NCBI RefSeq assembly: GCF_015221995.1
Contig: NZ_JADFFM010000001.1
Coordinates: 1,922,001 to 1,986,000 of the forward strand
Direction: 5' to 3'
Source: Mucilaginibacter boryungensis
GTDB taxonomy: Bacteria; Bacteroidota; Bacteroidia; Sphingobacteriales; Sphingobacteriaceae
Length of the DNA stretch: 64,000 nucleotides
A program made the translations under genes and the position numbers. The stretch's first letter is position 1, and each line of letters starts with the position of its first letter. This document shows positions 51,852-60,680 of the stretch, piece after piece. The notes below the pieces were generated by a model. The model had not been told where the DNA came from. It searched no databases and saw nothing but the letters and a program-made list of their open reading frames with translations.

Positions 51852-52810
51852 TATAGCTTATTGGGACTTAATTTATGCAACCATAAAATTATTTTCACAG
51901 GCAGGTAACTAACAAGGTATAAAAGGTAATTGTCCAATCTTAACGGATGTATTTCAATAGCCTTTTTAATATGTGCGCGTGCTTTCTCCAGTTGGTAGTT
52001 TTCGGCCAGGTATTTTTTTCCGCTCAGTGCATGGTACGATCCTTCCTTTATACGCGGGGTGTCTTGTCTTTTTATGATAGCTAATAGTTCATCACCTTCT
52101 TCGTGGGTAATGGCCCCGCGTTTTACAGCCATGCGTTTTAAATCCCGAAACCGTTTACCTCGCCAGCGTTCGTCAATAGTTACCGAAGAAGGATTGTGGC
52201 GATATTTTATCAAGGCTTCGGGCAGGTTGCCCATTTTACCCGTTTTTGCTATGCTGGTCCACAATAAGTAGTCTTCAAAATTATGCGCATGTGCCGAATA
52301 ACCGCCAGCATTACAGATGACATCTTTACGGTACATTACAGCCGGGTGTATAAAAGGGCAATAAAAATATAGCTTGTCCATCACCTCGTTATAGGTATGT
52401 GCAATACATTGAAAATGGAAAAGGAAATCGCCATCTTCTAAAATATAGTCGGCATCGCTGCCAACCATTACATAATCGGGGTAACTGGTTAAAAAATCAT
52501 ATTGTTTTTGTAATCGTTCAGGATAACAAATGTCGTCGGCATCAAAGCGGGCAATGTATGCGCCTTTTGCATACTTTAAACCGGTATTTAATGCTTCGGC
52601 AATACCTTTATTTTGCTGATTTATTACTACGATCCGCTTATCATCAAAACTGTTTATTACAGCAAGCGTACCATCGGTTGATCCATCGTTAACAATTAGT
52701 AGTTCAAAATCAACAAAGGTTTGCTGCAATACCGACTGTATAGCTTCGCCGATATATTTCCCGGCATTATAAGCTGGCATTAAAACTGTTATGGACGGTT
52801 TATGATGCAT
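51851..52810 (-). CDS. Glycosyltransferase family 2
   Basis: A 319-residue GT-A enzyme that opens with SITVLMPAYNAGKYIGEAIQSVLQQTF and has the nucleotide-binding VNDGSTDGT and the metal-binding DADD (FDADDICYPERL). The catalytic region has HPAVMYRKDVICNAGGYSAHAHNFEDYLLW. It transfers one sugar during repeat-unit assembly at the cytoplasmic face. It overlaps the upstream polymerase gene by 11 bases. Confidence 0.93.
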   Translation of the reverse strand: MHHKPSITVLMPAYNAGKYIGEAIQSVLQQTFVDFELLIVNDGSTDGTLAVINSFDDKRIVVINQQNKGIAEALNTGLKYAKGAYIARFDADDICYPERLQKQYDFLTSYPDYVMVGSDADYILEDGDFLFHFQCIAHTYNEVMDKLYFYCPFIHPAVMYRKDVICNAGGYSAHAHNFEDYLLWTSIAKTGKMGNLPEALIKYRHNPSSVTIDERWRGKRFRDLKRMAVKRGAITHEEGDELLAIIKRQDTPRIKEGSYHALSGKKYLAENYQLEKARAHIKKAIEIHPLRLDNYLLYLVSYLPVKIILWLHKLSPNKL

Positions 52811-54464
52811 GAGACGTCATGTTAACTAATTTTTCACTTTCTTTTATATTTAAAAAAAGCAGCAGCTCAAAAACTATCATAATAGATAATTGCTCAAACC
52901 AGTAATCTGTAATCAACACCATGGCCAGGAAAAAAAGTAGTAGCAAACCGTAGGTCAGTTGTTTATACCGCTTTAAAAAGTACCCCAAATAGCAAATAAA
53001 AAATGCCAGCAGGCCTAATAAACCATATTCGGCCAGTAACTGATCATATACCGAAGCAGGGTTGTTACTGATGGAATGAAAGCCTTCCTCTTTGCTGAAA
53101 TAATGCATATATAGGTCCAAATGATTGCTTAAAAAAGCGGGATGGATATAAGTAAGATCTTTGGGATAGCCGCCATTCAATCCTAATCCCGTTGCGCGGA
53201 AAGCAATTTTTGATGAAAAACATCCGACGCCAAACCCCGCTATTATACCTTGGGGGTGTTGCTTTATATAATCGATAGTTTGTACCGCACCTGCTATTTT
53301 TCCTGGCAAATTTGAACGGTAGTTGCTACTGCCCGATACAGGCAGGTTTTGCTTATGGTCGTTGATAAAACGAAGTAGTTTTACTCTGTCGGGTTCCGGG
53401 ATGTTGCTTACGTTAAGTTGGCCGGCATTAGTATCTGGTAGTGGGATAATTATACCCCCGTCTTTCATGAATTTTAGCGGCAATAATGGTATATAACGCC
53501 GATAACCATACTTATTTCTGATAGCCGCATTAACACTATCCAAATAATGCAAGGCAAATTTCTGTCTTCTTTCATCAAATGTTAAAAGGTTATCGGGCTT
53601 TTGCGTGATAGCTAGATTGGTGGGCGTGGGTGTTACATAATCCTGGTGTTTTATATGCAGGCTTCGGTAAATAACCTGGGTAAGGTATACTTTATTTTGC
53701 GGCGATACCTTGATCATAAATATACCGAAAAGCATAATGCAAACAACTATTATACTTTTTTGGTCGCGGCTGCTTTTGAAAGCAAATAAAGCCAGCAGTA
53801 TAATTATTAACATTATGGTTATGCAGTTGTTGTAGGTAAGCATCAGCATACACATGCATAGCATACTCATTACCGTGTTCCTTTTAAATAAAAAATAGAT
53901 CACCCCAAACGAGTTTAGGATAGCGCCGGTGGGGGCAATATCAAACGTAACTCCTTTTATAAAATCGCCGGTATTGATGAAGTATTTCTGATAATCCCCC
54001 CTGAAGGTATAGGGGTTAATATCGTGTATCCTGAAAATAATAAACACTAGGTTAGCTAAAGAAAATATGGCATTAATGATAAAAAAAGCAATAATAGTTT
54101 TATGGACAGTTTGGGTATCGGCCCGCTCAACCATCAGTTTAACCTGGTGCATGGCCAGCAATGCCAGTACCCAAAAAGCAATCCCGGTAAAAAATATCGG
54201 CATATAATGATGGGCCTGGTAATTTTGATTAACAATCAAGCCAGTAAAAGCGATGGGAATAATCAGCAAATAAAACAGCGGCAGCCTGGAATTTTTGAAG
54301 CTGAGTTTAAACTTAAGATCAAATTGCAGCAGGTATATTAATACTAAGGCCGCAATTTTAATAGGCAGCTTAATGTTTAAAAACAGCAGCAGGAACAGGA
54401 GTAGTTTCCAATCAACATTGGCCGTAAGTTTTTTAAAGTTTAATGTAAGCTGTTTAATCATCAA
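52800..54464 (-). CDS. Wzy-like polysaccharide polymerase / O-antigen ligase-like membrane protein
   Basis: A 554-residue protein with about ten membrane helices and a long soluble loop (about 260-420) before the last helices, the topology of repeat-unit polymerases. The loop-to-membrane segment IIAGFGVGCFSSKI resembles the GxGxGxF motif of the O-antigen ligase family. It heads the unit polymerase - GT2 - GT4 - ligase and is preceded by promoter P6. Having two polymerase/ligase-like proteins in one locus suggests one polymerises and the other ligates. Confidence 0.8.
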   Translation of the reverse strand: MMIKQLTLNFKKLTANVDWKLLLFLLLFLNIKLPIKIAALVLIYLLQFDLKFKLSFKNSRLPLFYLLIIPIAFTGLIVNQNYQAHHYMPIFFTGIAFWVLALLAMHQVKLMVERADTQTVHKTIIAFFIINAIFSLANLVFIIFRIHDINPYTFRGDYQKYFINTGDFIKGVTFDIAPTGAILNSFGVIYFLFKRNTVMSMLCMCMLMLTYNNCITIMLIIILLALFAFKSSRDQKSIIVVCIMLFGIFMIKVSPQNKVYLTQVIYRSLHIKHQDYVTPTPTNLAITQKPDNLLTFDERRQKFALHYLDSVNAAIRNKYGYRRYIPLLPLKFMKDGGIIIPLPDTNAGQLNVSNIPEPDRVKLLRFINDHKQNLPVSGSSNYRSNLPGKIAGAVQTIDYIKQHPQGIIAGFGVGCFSSKIAFRATGLGLNGGYPKDLTYIHPAFLSNHLDLYMHYFSKEEGFHSISNNPASVYDQLLAEYGLLGLLAFFICYLGYFLKRYKQLTYGLLLLFFLAMVLITDYWFEQLSIMIVFELLLFLNIKESEKLVNMTSHAS

Positions 54465-54533
54465 TTGTTAACAGTTTAATGTTATAACCGCGTTGCTTTC
54501 GGCGACTGATCATCCCTGTTATATCTCATTAAT

Positions 54534-54563
54534 CATTACGTTGCGTTGCTTAAATAGGTTGCT
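54534..54563 (-). promoter_or_regulatory. ECF-type promoter P6 (Wzy-GT2-GT4-ligase unit)
   Basis: Minus strand: AGCAACC, N16, CGTAATG, 69 bases before the ATG at 54464. Confidence 0.82.
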
Positions 54564-54663
54564 TTAAATACGCATCTTTATAACCTTGTTTTATAATGGC
54601 CGACTTGTTTTTGCGGCAGTTGATTAGTTTAGGAATAATTAATACCTCAATTAGTTAAATACA

Positions 54664-54693
54664 GGCAACCAGTGCGATGAAAAAAATGTATTA
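54664..54693 (+). promoter_or_regulatory. ECF-type promoter P7 (Wzx-GT4 unit)
   Basis: GGCAACC, N16, TGTATTA, 25 bases before the TTG start at 54719. It has a T for C at the first -10 position. Confidence 0.7.
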
Positions 54694-54718
54694 GTTTTAA
54701 TCCCAAAGAAATATAACG

Positions 54719-56140
54719 TTGCCAAAAAATAAACTATCCACCAGGTTTTTTTCATCCGGATTGCAATCTGTAGCAGTACAGGTATTGGGCAGTGTGTTCT
54801 TTTATTTAGTATCGGTTTATTTTACCAAGGAAACCTTCGGTATGATCAGCTGGATGAACGCGGTTTCATTGTTTATTACCACCATATTAGGGTTAGGGCT
54901 TGAACAGGTGGTTATCCGGCGTATAGCGGCATCCAGCCGGTCAGATTGGGCGGCGGCGGCGTTCTTTTTGCACTCGCTCACAGGTTTCGCTATAACATTG
55001 GCTGCATTGTTACTATTGAATTCCATTCTGGGGGATAAAAACCCTGTGTACAAATACCTACCATGGTTTTTCGCGGCGCAGGGCCTTATATTTACCGGTA
55101 CCCCCCTGAAGCAGTTTTTAAACGCGAAGGAGCAATTTACTCCATATGGCATTATCGCCTTTATCAGCAATAGCAGTAAGGTGGCGGCAACTGTTATACT
55201 TCAGCAAACGCATCAACTCACTATTAATACCGTTATAGTTGTGCTTGTTAGCGCGGCGGGTTTTGAGTTAGTGGCCTTGCTTACCTATGTTTTAATAAAC
55301 ACCAGCTTCAGGTTTAAATTGCGGTTAAAGGCTTATGTTAAGCTGGTGAAGGAATCGTCGGCACAATATATTTCGGTAATATTTGACATGAGCCTTTCGC
55401 GTATGGATTGGATATTGCTGGGGATAATGACCACCAACGTAATGCTGGCCGATTACAGTTTCGCTTACCGGGCTTTCGAGCTGGCCCGTTTGCCCATCCT
55501 AATTATAGCTCCCATTATTATGCCGCGTTTATCACGGTTAATGGCAGCTAATCATAAACCCGACATTGCAAACCGGCAATTGATAAATGCTTTTAATTCG
55601 GTTGAAATGTTTTTTGCTATGCTGATACCTTTATCGCTTAATATTTTGTGGGTGCCCGTGGTCAGCTTCATTACAAAGGGTAAATATGGCGACACTAATT
55701 CTATGCAATTTCTCATTCTATCGTGGGGTATCCCACTGCAGGTTTTTATTAATCTGCTATGGTCGTTAAGTTTTGGGGCTAAAAAGTACAAGCAAGTTAC
55801 CCTTATAACTATTTATTGCGCTGTTACAAATATGGTGCTAAACCTTGTTTTCATTCCCAAATTTGGCGGACTGGGTTCCGCTATTGCGTTTTTAGGGACT
55901 ACCTTATTACAATGCGGCCTGTTGTATAAACTTGTTTACCGGCAAATTATGGCCATATCATTAAAGCCGTTTTTTCTGTTTGCCACTATTGCCGCCGTGG
56001 TTTATTTATTGGTTTTATGGCTAAATACCTCATTTTTTATAAGCCTGCCAATTGCTTTGGTAGTTTATATTTTAGGGGGTATTTTAAGCAGGCAAATAAC
56101 CAGGCAGCACCTGTATAACTTTAAAAATTTTTTATCCTGA
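54719..56140 (+). CDS. Oligosaccharide flippase, Wzx-like
   Basis: A 473-residue polytopic protein of the polysaccharide transport (PST/MOP) superfamily with about twelve to fourteen helices (STRFFSSGLQSVAVQVLGSVFFYLVS; SRMDWILLGIMTTNVMLADYSFAYR; FGGLGSAIAFLGTTLLQ). It moves lipid-linked repeat units across the inner membrane. The start is a TTG; an upstream in-frame ATG at 54677 is closed off by a stop. It overlaps the downstream glycosyltransferase gene by one base (TGATG). Confidence 0.9.
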   Translation: MPKNKLSTRFFSSGLQSVAVQVLGSVFFYLVSVYFTKETFGMISWMNAVSLFITTILGLGLEQVVIRRIAASSRSDWAAAAFFLHSLTGFAITLAALLLLNSILGDKNPVYKYLPWFFAAQGLIFTGTPLKQFLNAKEQFTPYGIIAFISNSSKVAATVILQQTHQLTINTVIVVLVSAAGFELVALLTYVLINTSFRFKLRLKAYVKLVKESSAQYISVIFDMSLSRMDWILLGIMTTNVMLADYSFAYRAFELARLPILIIAPIIMPRLSRLMAANHKPDIANRQLINAFNSVEMFFAMLIPLSLNILWVPVVSFITKGKYGDTNSMQFLILSWGIPLQVFINLLWSLSFGAKKYKQVTLITIYCAVTNMVLNLVFIPKFGGLGSAIAFLGTTLLQCGLLYKLVYRQIMAISLKPFFLFATIAAVVYLLVLWLNTSFFISLPIALVVYILGGILSRQITRQHLYNFKNFLS

Positions 56141-57342
56141 TGAACATACTATACCTGTGCGATGAGTATCCTCCCGGTCAGCACGGGGGCATAGGCAGTG
56201 CGGTACAGTTAATGGCCCGGCAAATGGCGGCAATGGGCTATACGGTTGTGGTTGCAGGGTTGTACACCCCGGGTTACGGCGGCGAAGATGAATTTTGGGA
56301 TGAAGGGGTAAAAGTTTACCGCTTCCGCCTGGAGCTTGACGGAAGATTTTTTGAAAAGCGCAGCCGACTAATGGTACGCATAGTTACCCGGTTACTTAAA
56401 GATACCGGACTTATGCAACGGGATATCCGTAAAAGACTGCCTGAATTTAAAGACCGGCTGGAAGAAATTATTGACCGGTACCATATCGACCTGGTTGAAA
56501 TGCCTGACTATAATGATTATATAAAGTTTTGTACATCGTATCTGCCCTTTCCTAAACTATCGGTGCCTGTGATAGTGAAGTTGCATGGCTCAATAACCTA
56601 TACCAGGCAGGTAACAAAACTACCGCCCGCACATATTATTAAAATGGAGCAGGATATTTTAAATCAGGCGGTGGCGGTTGTTGGTGTAAGCGAGTATATG
56701 GCCCGGGAAAGCGCTAAATATTTATCGTACACAAAAGCTATTGAGGTAATATATAACGGAATAGATACGGATATTGCTATTGATATAACAAGAAATACAG
56801 AGCAAGTTATTTATACCGGTACCCTTGTAGCCTCGAAAGGGATATATCAATTAGCCAAGGCATGGAACCTGGTAAATAAAGCCGTCCCCGGTGCACGGTT
56901 AATAATTTGCGGCAGGGGAGACCAGAGAAAGGTAATTTCTTATTTATCAAACGAGGCTAAAAAAACAGTGACCTTTACCGGGCATATTACTAAACAGGCT
57001 TTATTTAAGCATTTATCATCTTCGGTAATAAGCGTGTTCCCTTCCTATTCCGAAGCTTTTGCCCTGGCGCCGTTAGAAGCTATGGCTTGCGGTACAGCCG
57101 TCATTAATACCAAGCGCACATCAGGACCTGAATTAATTGAAGATAAGATAGATGGCTTATTGGTAGATCCGGATGATGTTGAACAAATAGCTTCCTCTAT
57201 CATCTCTCTTTTAAATAACCCTGACGTATGTAAAACCCTGGCAGTAAGGGGTAATAAAAAAGTAAAGGCGCAGTTTGATATCAAAACTATAGCCCAACAG
57301 CATGTTGAGTTTTACAAACGTATATTACAGCTTGATTTATAA
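56140..57342 (+). CDS. Glycosyltransferase family 4
   Basis: A 400-residue GT-B enzyme with the N-terminal DEYPPGQHGGIGSAVQLMARQM, VKLHGSITYTRQ, and the donor half VIYTGTLVASKGIYQLAKAW, LIICGRGDQR, VISVFPSYSEAFALAPLEAMACGTAVI. The E(x)7E motif is present (EAFALAPLE). Coupled to wzx by a one-base overlap and convergent with the glycosyltransferase gene at 57346. Confidence 0.93.
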   Translation: MNILYLCDEYPPGQHGGIGSAVQLMARQMAAMGYTVVVAGLYTPGYGGEDEFWDEGVKVYRFRLELDGRFFEKRSRLMVRIVTRLLKDTGLMQRDIRKRLPEFKDRLEEIIDRYHIDLVEMPDYNDYIKFCTSYLPFPKLSVPVIVKLHGSITYTRQVTKLPPAHIIKMEQDILNQAVAVVGVSEYMARESAKYLSYTKAIEVIYNGIDTDIAIDITRNTEQVIYTGTLVASKGIYQLAKAWNLVNKAVPGARLIICGRGDQRKVISYLSNEAKKTVTFTGHITKQALFKHLSSSVISVFPSYSEAFALAPLEAMACGTAVINTKRTSGPELIEDKIDGLLVDPDDVEQIASSIISLLNNPDVCKTLAVRGNKKVKAQFDIKTIAQQHVEFYKRILQLDL

Positions 57343-57345
57343 AAG

Positions 57346-58164
57346 CTAAGACGTTTGCTTTATTTGCGGGTACATGTATAACAGGTTATCGCTTTGGTAA
57401 GTTTTTTGGATAGGCATACTTTCTAACTGATACAGGTGATGGTACTTAAGCCAAGTGTGTCTGGCGGTATTTTTGGCAATGCACCATCCTTCCCAACCAT
57501 CTAAAAAGCCCAGGTATAAGCAATAGTTCCGCAAGAAATTAAAAGCAGGGGAAAGGTATAATTTAATAAAATTACTTTTTTTACCAATGTGGTAGTATTT
57601 TTTTGCGCTCAGCAAAGCATAGTGTAAAGCCTTTTCCCGGCACTCTTTCTCGTTTTTAACCGAATAATGATGTATAAAACCCGCAAGGGTTTTTTGTTTG
57701 GTGCCTTTGGGGAATAGCAAAGTTTCGTGTACGGGCAATTCCGACCATTTTACCGTACCGCGATGGAATAAGCGCACGTGATGGTCGCGGCCCCAACTAC
57801 CGAAACTGATCAGCTTATCGCCAAAATAAGTTTTAAACCTGATGTTATAAACAGTATCAGGGTTGTTATAATGCAGGTGATGGAGCGCTGTAACCAGCTC
57901 TTCGTCAATTATTTCATCCGCATCAATACTTAATATCCAATTGTACCGGGCGCAGGCTATGCCTTTGTTTTTGTTAGCGCCGTAACCGTCCCAATTTTTT
58001 TGGAATACCCGGCATCCGTATTCAGTTGCTATTTTGCCGGTATCATCGCTGCTGCCATTATCAATAATTACAATATCATCGGTAATTAACCGAGCCATTG
58101 CAACACTGCGTTGAATAACGTCAGCCTCGTTCTTTGTAATAATGACAACTGAAACAGGAACCAT
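57346..58164 (-). CDS. Glycosyltransferase family 2, WaaE/KdtX-like
   Basis: A GT-A enzyme of about 272 residues starting MVPVSVVIITKNEADVIQRS, with IVIIDNGSSDDTGKIA, the RYNWILSIDADEIIDEEL metal site and GTVKWSELPVHETLLF, which are typical of the lipopolysaccharide-core beta-1,4-glucosyltransferase (WaaE/KdtX) subgroup. Start at the ATG 58164; a TTG eleven codons upstream is weaker. It has its own promoter P8. Confidence 0.9.
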   Translation of the reverse strand: MVPVSVVIITKNEADVIQRSVAMARLITDDIVIIDNGSSDDTGKIATEYGCRVFQKNWDGYGANKNKGIACARYNWILSIDADEIIDEELVTALHHLHYNNPDTVYNIRFKTYFGDKLISFGSWGRDHHVRLFHRGTVKWSELPVHETLLFPKGTKQKTLAGFIHHYSVKNEKECREKALHYALLSAKKYYHIGKKSNFIKLYLSPAFNFLRNYCLYLGFLDGWEGWCIAKNTARHTWLKYHHLYQLESMPIQKTYQSDNLLYMYPQIKQTS

Positions 58165-58221
58165 AATGAAGTTAGATTTTATTAGATAGTTAAGCAAATG
58201 AAAGACCGCTTATCTATTTAA

Positions 58222-58251
58222 TATATCGGATGGATGGCTTACAGGGTTGCC
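58222..58251 (-). promoter_or_regulatory. ECF-type promoter P8 (GT2 gene)
   Basis: Minus strand: GGCAACC, N16, CGATATA, 57 bases before the ATG at 58164. The -10 is CGAT rather than CGTA. Confidence 0.7.
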
Positions 58252-58273
58252 TGTGGCATGCAGCAAGGCGGGA

Positions 58274-58462
58274 TTATTTTTTATTTTGCTCGTCCCACGC
58301 TTTAAAATTAGCCGTTTTACCCTCTACGCTATTATTACATGCTGCATTGGGGCATAACACAATCCAGGTATAGGCATCCTGCGCAACAACAGGTCTGCGG
58401 CCGCATTTTATACAATTAGCTACCATAAAGTTATCCTGTATTTTATAAGTGGTTACACTCAT
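58274..58462 (-). CDS. Small four-cysteine (zinc-ribbon-like) protein
   Basis: A 62-residue protein with Cys17, Cys20, Cys37 and Cys42 (NCIKCGRRP, VLCPNAACNN), arranged as a treble-clef or zinc-ribbon knuckle pair. No signal peptide. Function unknown. Its own P9 promoter belongs to the same family as those of the polysaccharide operons, so it is probably part of the regulon, perhaps as a small regulator or chaperone. Confidence 0.72.
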   Translation of the reverse strand: MSVTTYKIQDNFMVANCIKCGRRPVVAQDAYTWIVLCPNAACNNSVEGKTANFKAWDEQNKK

Positions 58463-58492
58463 TTGGTTTTATATAATGTGTATATTTATATT

Positions 58493-58522
58493 TAACACGT
58501 GTAAACGGCGGTTACGGTTGCT
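58493..58522 (-). promoter_or_regulatory. ECF-type promoter P9 (four-cysteine protein gene)
   Basis: Minus strand: AGCAACC, N16, CGTGTTA, 30 bases before the ATG at 58462. Divergent from P10. Confidence 0.8.
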
Positions 58523-58601
58523 TACAAATTATTCAAATACGGCTTCATAAATTGATTAGGAATATCTAAATAGTTCCCTGCGAAAAATAAATTATAACCA
58601 A

Positions 58602-58631
58602 GGCAACCTTTTAAACCATGTTTCCGTGATA
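58602..58631 (+). promoter_or_regulatory. ECF-type promoter P10 (sigma factor gene, autoregulation)
   Basis: GGCAACC, N16, CGTGATA, 46 bases before the sigma factor ATG at 58678. Confidence 0.82.
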
Positions 58632-58677
58632 ATGATATTAATGATCGATAAACGCATTACTTAAGGGGATTCCCCAT

Positions 58678-59316
58678 ATGACAGAGGAAGATTTACATCA
58701 ACTGATCAGAGGCTGCGCTAAGCAGGATAGAAAATGCCAAAAAATGCTGTACAAAGCTTTTTATGGCTTTGCTATGGGTATTTGCTTAAGATATGCGGGT
58801 AACAGGGACGAGGCTGCAGAAGTGATGAACCAGGGATTTTTTAAAGTATTTACACATATAGACAGGTACGATCATGATCGACCTTTTAAAGCATGGCTGG
58901 GCCGCATTATGATGAATGCTTCTATAGACCATTACCGGGCCAACTTGAAAATGGCCTATACGGATGACCTGGATAAAGCTGAACATATTAGCGACGGGGA
59001 ACTGGCCGATAAAAAATTAAGTTACGATGAGCTTTTAGCCATGGTACAATTGTTACCCCAGGCCTACAGAACAGTATTTAACTTATTTGCAATTGAAGGT
59101 TATGGGCATGATGAAATTGGCGAAATGCTTGGCATTAGCGCCGGGACATCAAAATCAAACCTGCACAAAGCACGACAAAAACTAAAACAAATGATATTAA
59201 AAGCCGACCAGCCATATACAGACCGTGGCGACGGTAAAATGACCTATTCATCTGTTGTAGCAATAAATTCAACAGATATGAACGGGGTATTCTTTAACAG
59301 GGGAATCAGGATATGA
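58678..59316 (+). CDS. ECF-family RNA polymerase sigma factor
   Basis: A 212-residue sigma-70 family factor with only regions 2 and 4. Region 2 is at about 20-95 (MLYKAFYGFAMGICLRYAGN, DEAAEVMNQGFFKVF, RPFKAWLGRIMMNASIDHYR). Region 4 is at about 118-170 (LLPQAYRTVFNLFAIEGYGHDEIGEMLGISAGTSKSNLHKARQKLK). The C-terminal 35 residues form an extra tail of unknown role. Its gene overlaps the beta-barrel/membrane partner gene by four bases (ATGA). The promoter P10 in front of it matches nine others in the adjacent polysaccharide locus, so it is the best candidate for the sigma factor that reads them all. Confidence 0.95.
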   Translation: MTEEDLHQLIRGCAKQDRKCQKMLYKAFYGFAMGICLRYAGNRDEAAEVMNQGFFKVFTHIDRYDHDRPFKAWLGRIMMNASIDHYRANLKMAYTDDLDKAEHISDGELADKKLSYDELLAMVQLLPQAYRTVFNLFAIEGYGHDEIGEMLGISAGTSKSNLHKARQKLKQMILKADQPYTDRGDGKMTYSSVVAINSTDMNGVFFNRGIRI

Positions 59317-60590
59317 GCGCGGAAGAGAAAAATAAACTGGATGAGCTATTTAAAAGCGGGCTGGATGTTCCGGACACCCACTTTGAATATAATGACCAGG
59401 ATTGGGATGACCTTGAGGAACTTATGGGGGACCGCAAGCGCCCGCGTATTATTGCATTTTGGCTGCCTGTTCTTAGCGGGGTAGCCGCATTATTGCTATT
59501 GGTTTTGGGCTGGTGGTTTTTTAAACCAGCGCCGATAGATACCCAGCAGGTTGCCATTAATAAAAAACCGGTGACCCAGGCGCCTGTAAATAATTCAAAC
59601 GGTACCGCAACTAAAGCTGACAGTGCCAATGGACTGGCTGTTCACACAACTGCTCCGCAACAAGTTAAACAGGAGTTTGCAAAACAAAAGCCTGCCTATA
59701 CTAAAGTGTTGCACTCACCCCCACATTACTTTGCTATTGTAGATCCTTCTGTTACTAAACAACCAGTTAGTGACAACAACAAAGTGGCTCCTGTTAACCC
59801 GGTACAGCAAAACAACCCGGAAGTTATCGCTAATAATACGTCCCCAAAAAATAATGCGGTGAATACTGAGAATACCGTTAATTCAGCGACATCAGGAAAC
59901 ACCGATAACGCCAACGCGAAAGTTATTGCTAAAGTAACCGACGAGCCCGCTACCTCAGTTGCAAATGAGAAGCCTAAGAAGGTAAAAACTGTAATAAGTG
60001 GGCATAAAGGGCCACAATTTGGATTGGCGATGCTGCTATCGCCTGATATTAACGGGGCCGGATCATTCCAGGATGCAAAGGTGGGCACCAATATTGGTTT
60101 ACTGTTTTCGGTATCAATTAAAAAGCTGACCATAAGTACCGGGGCGGCATATGCTAAAAAGCCTTATCTCACCAAGTTTGACAATTACTATACCGCATAT
60201 AAGTTTAAAACCGACCCGCAACAGGTAAGTGCCGATTGCCGTGTGTTAGATATCCCTTTAAATATTGATTACCAGGTATATCATAAAAGCAAAAATTCAT
60301 TTAGCATAGGGACGGGGTTATCATCGTACATTATGCTGAAGGAAACTTATAATTACGATTATGCTGTTCCGGGCACAACCGGCCCGTCAAGCGTTACTTT
60401 TATAAACAGGCACCAGCATATTTTAGGGGTGTTGAATTTAGATGCTACCTATGCGCACCAGTTGAATGATAAATTCAGTATCGCGGCACAGCCATATTTA
60501 AAAATACCACTAACAGATATTGGTAACAGTCGGGTGAAATTACAATCGGCAGGGGTGGCTGTAGGACTGCGCTGGAATATTAATAAATAG
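59313..60590 (+). CDS. Membrane-anchored probable anti-sigma protein with C-terminal beta-barrel domain
   Basis: A 425-residue protein in three parts. Residues 1-46 are a short acidic cytoplasmic segment (KNKLDELFKSGLDVPDTHFE, DQDWDDLEELM) of the kind that could clamp a sigma factor. A membrane helix follows at about 47-70 (IIAFWLPVLSGVAALLLLVL). Then come a Pro/Asn/Thr-rich periplasmic linker (about 75-225) and, from about 228, alternating strands with aromatic girdles (PQFGLAMLLSPDINGAG, DIPLNIDYQVYHKSKNSFSI, SAGVAVGLRWNINK), the look of an outer-membrane beta-barrel domain. Translationally coupled to the sigma gene. An anti-sigma role is inferred from context. Confidence 0.8.
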   Translation: MSAEEKNKLDELFKSGLDVPDTHFEYNDQDWDDLEELMGDRKRPRIIAFWLPVLSGVAALLLLVLGWWFFKPAPIDTQQVAINKKPVTQAPVNNSNGTATKADSANGLAVHTTAPQQVKQEFAKQKPAYTKVLHSPPHYFAIVDPSVTKQPVSDNNKVAPVNPVQQNNPEVIANNTSPKNNAVNTENTVNSATSGNTDNANAKVIAKVTDEPATSVANEKPKKVKTVISGHKGPQFGLAMLLSPDINGAGSFQDAKVGTNIGLLFSVSIKKLTISTGAAYAKKPYLTKFDNYYTAYKFKTDPQQVSADCRVLDIPLNIDYQVYHKSKNSFSIGTGLSSYIMLKETYNYDYAVPGTTGPSSVTFINRHQHILGVLNLDATYAHQLNDKFSIAAQPYLKIPLTDIGNSRVKLQSAGVAVGLRWNINK

Positions 60591-60646
60591 GATATTAAGT
60601 ATTGAAATAGTTTTTGAGAATTGTGATAGAATGGTTTAAGTAGGGA

Positions 60647-60680
60647 AAAGCCCGGTAGTAAAATATCGGGCTTTCTCTTT
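60647..60680. terminator. Bidirectional terminator between beta-barrel protein and transporter genes
   Basis: AAAGCCCG (60647-60654) pairs with CGGGCTTT (60667-60674), A-rich before and T-rich after. It lies between two convergent genes. Confidence 0.82.

Noticed and set aside
36924..58631. JUMPstart/ops-type antiterminator elements in the polysaccharide locus
   Set aside because: I saw no GGCGGTAGC-like element in the leaders; the shared sequence there is the GCAACC promoter motif instead.
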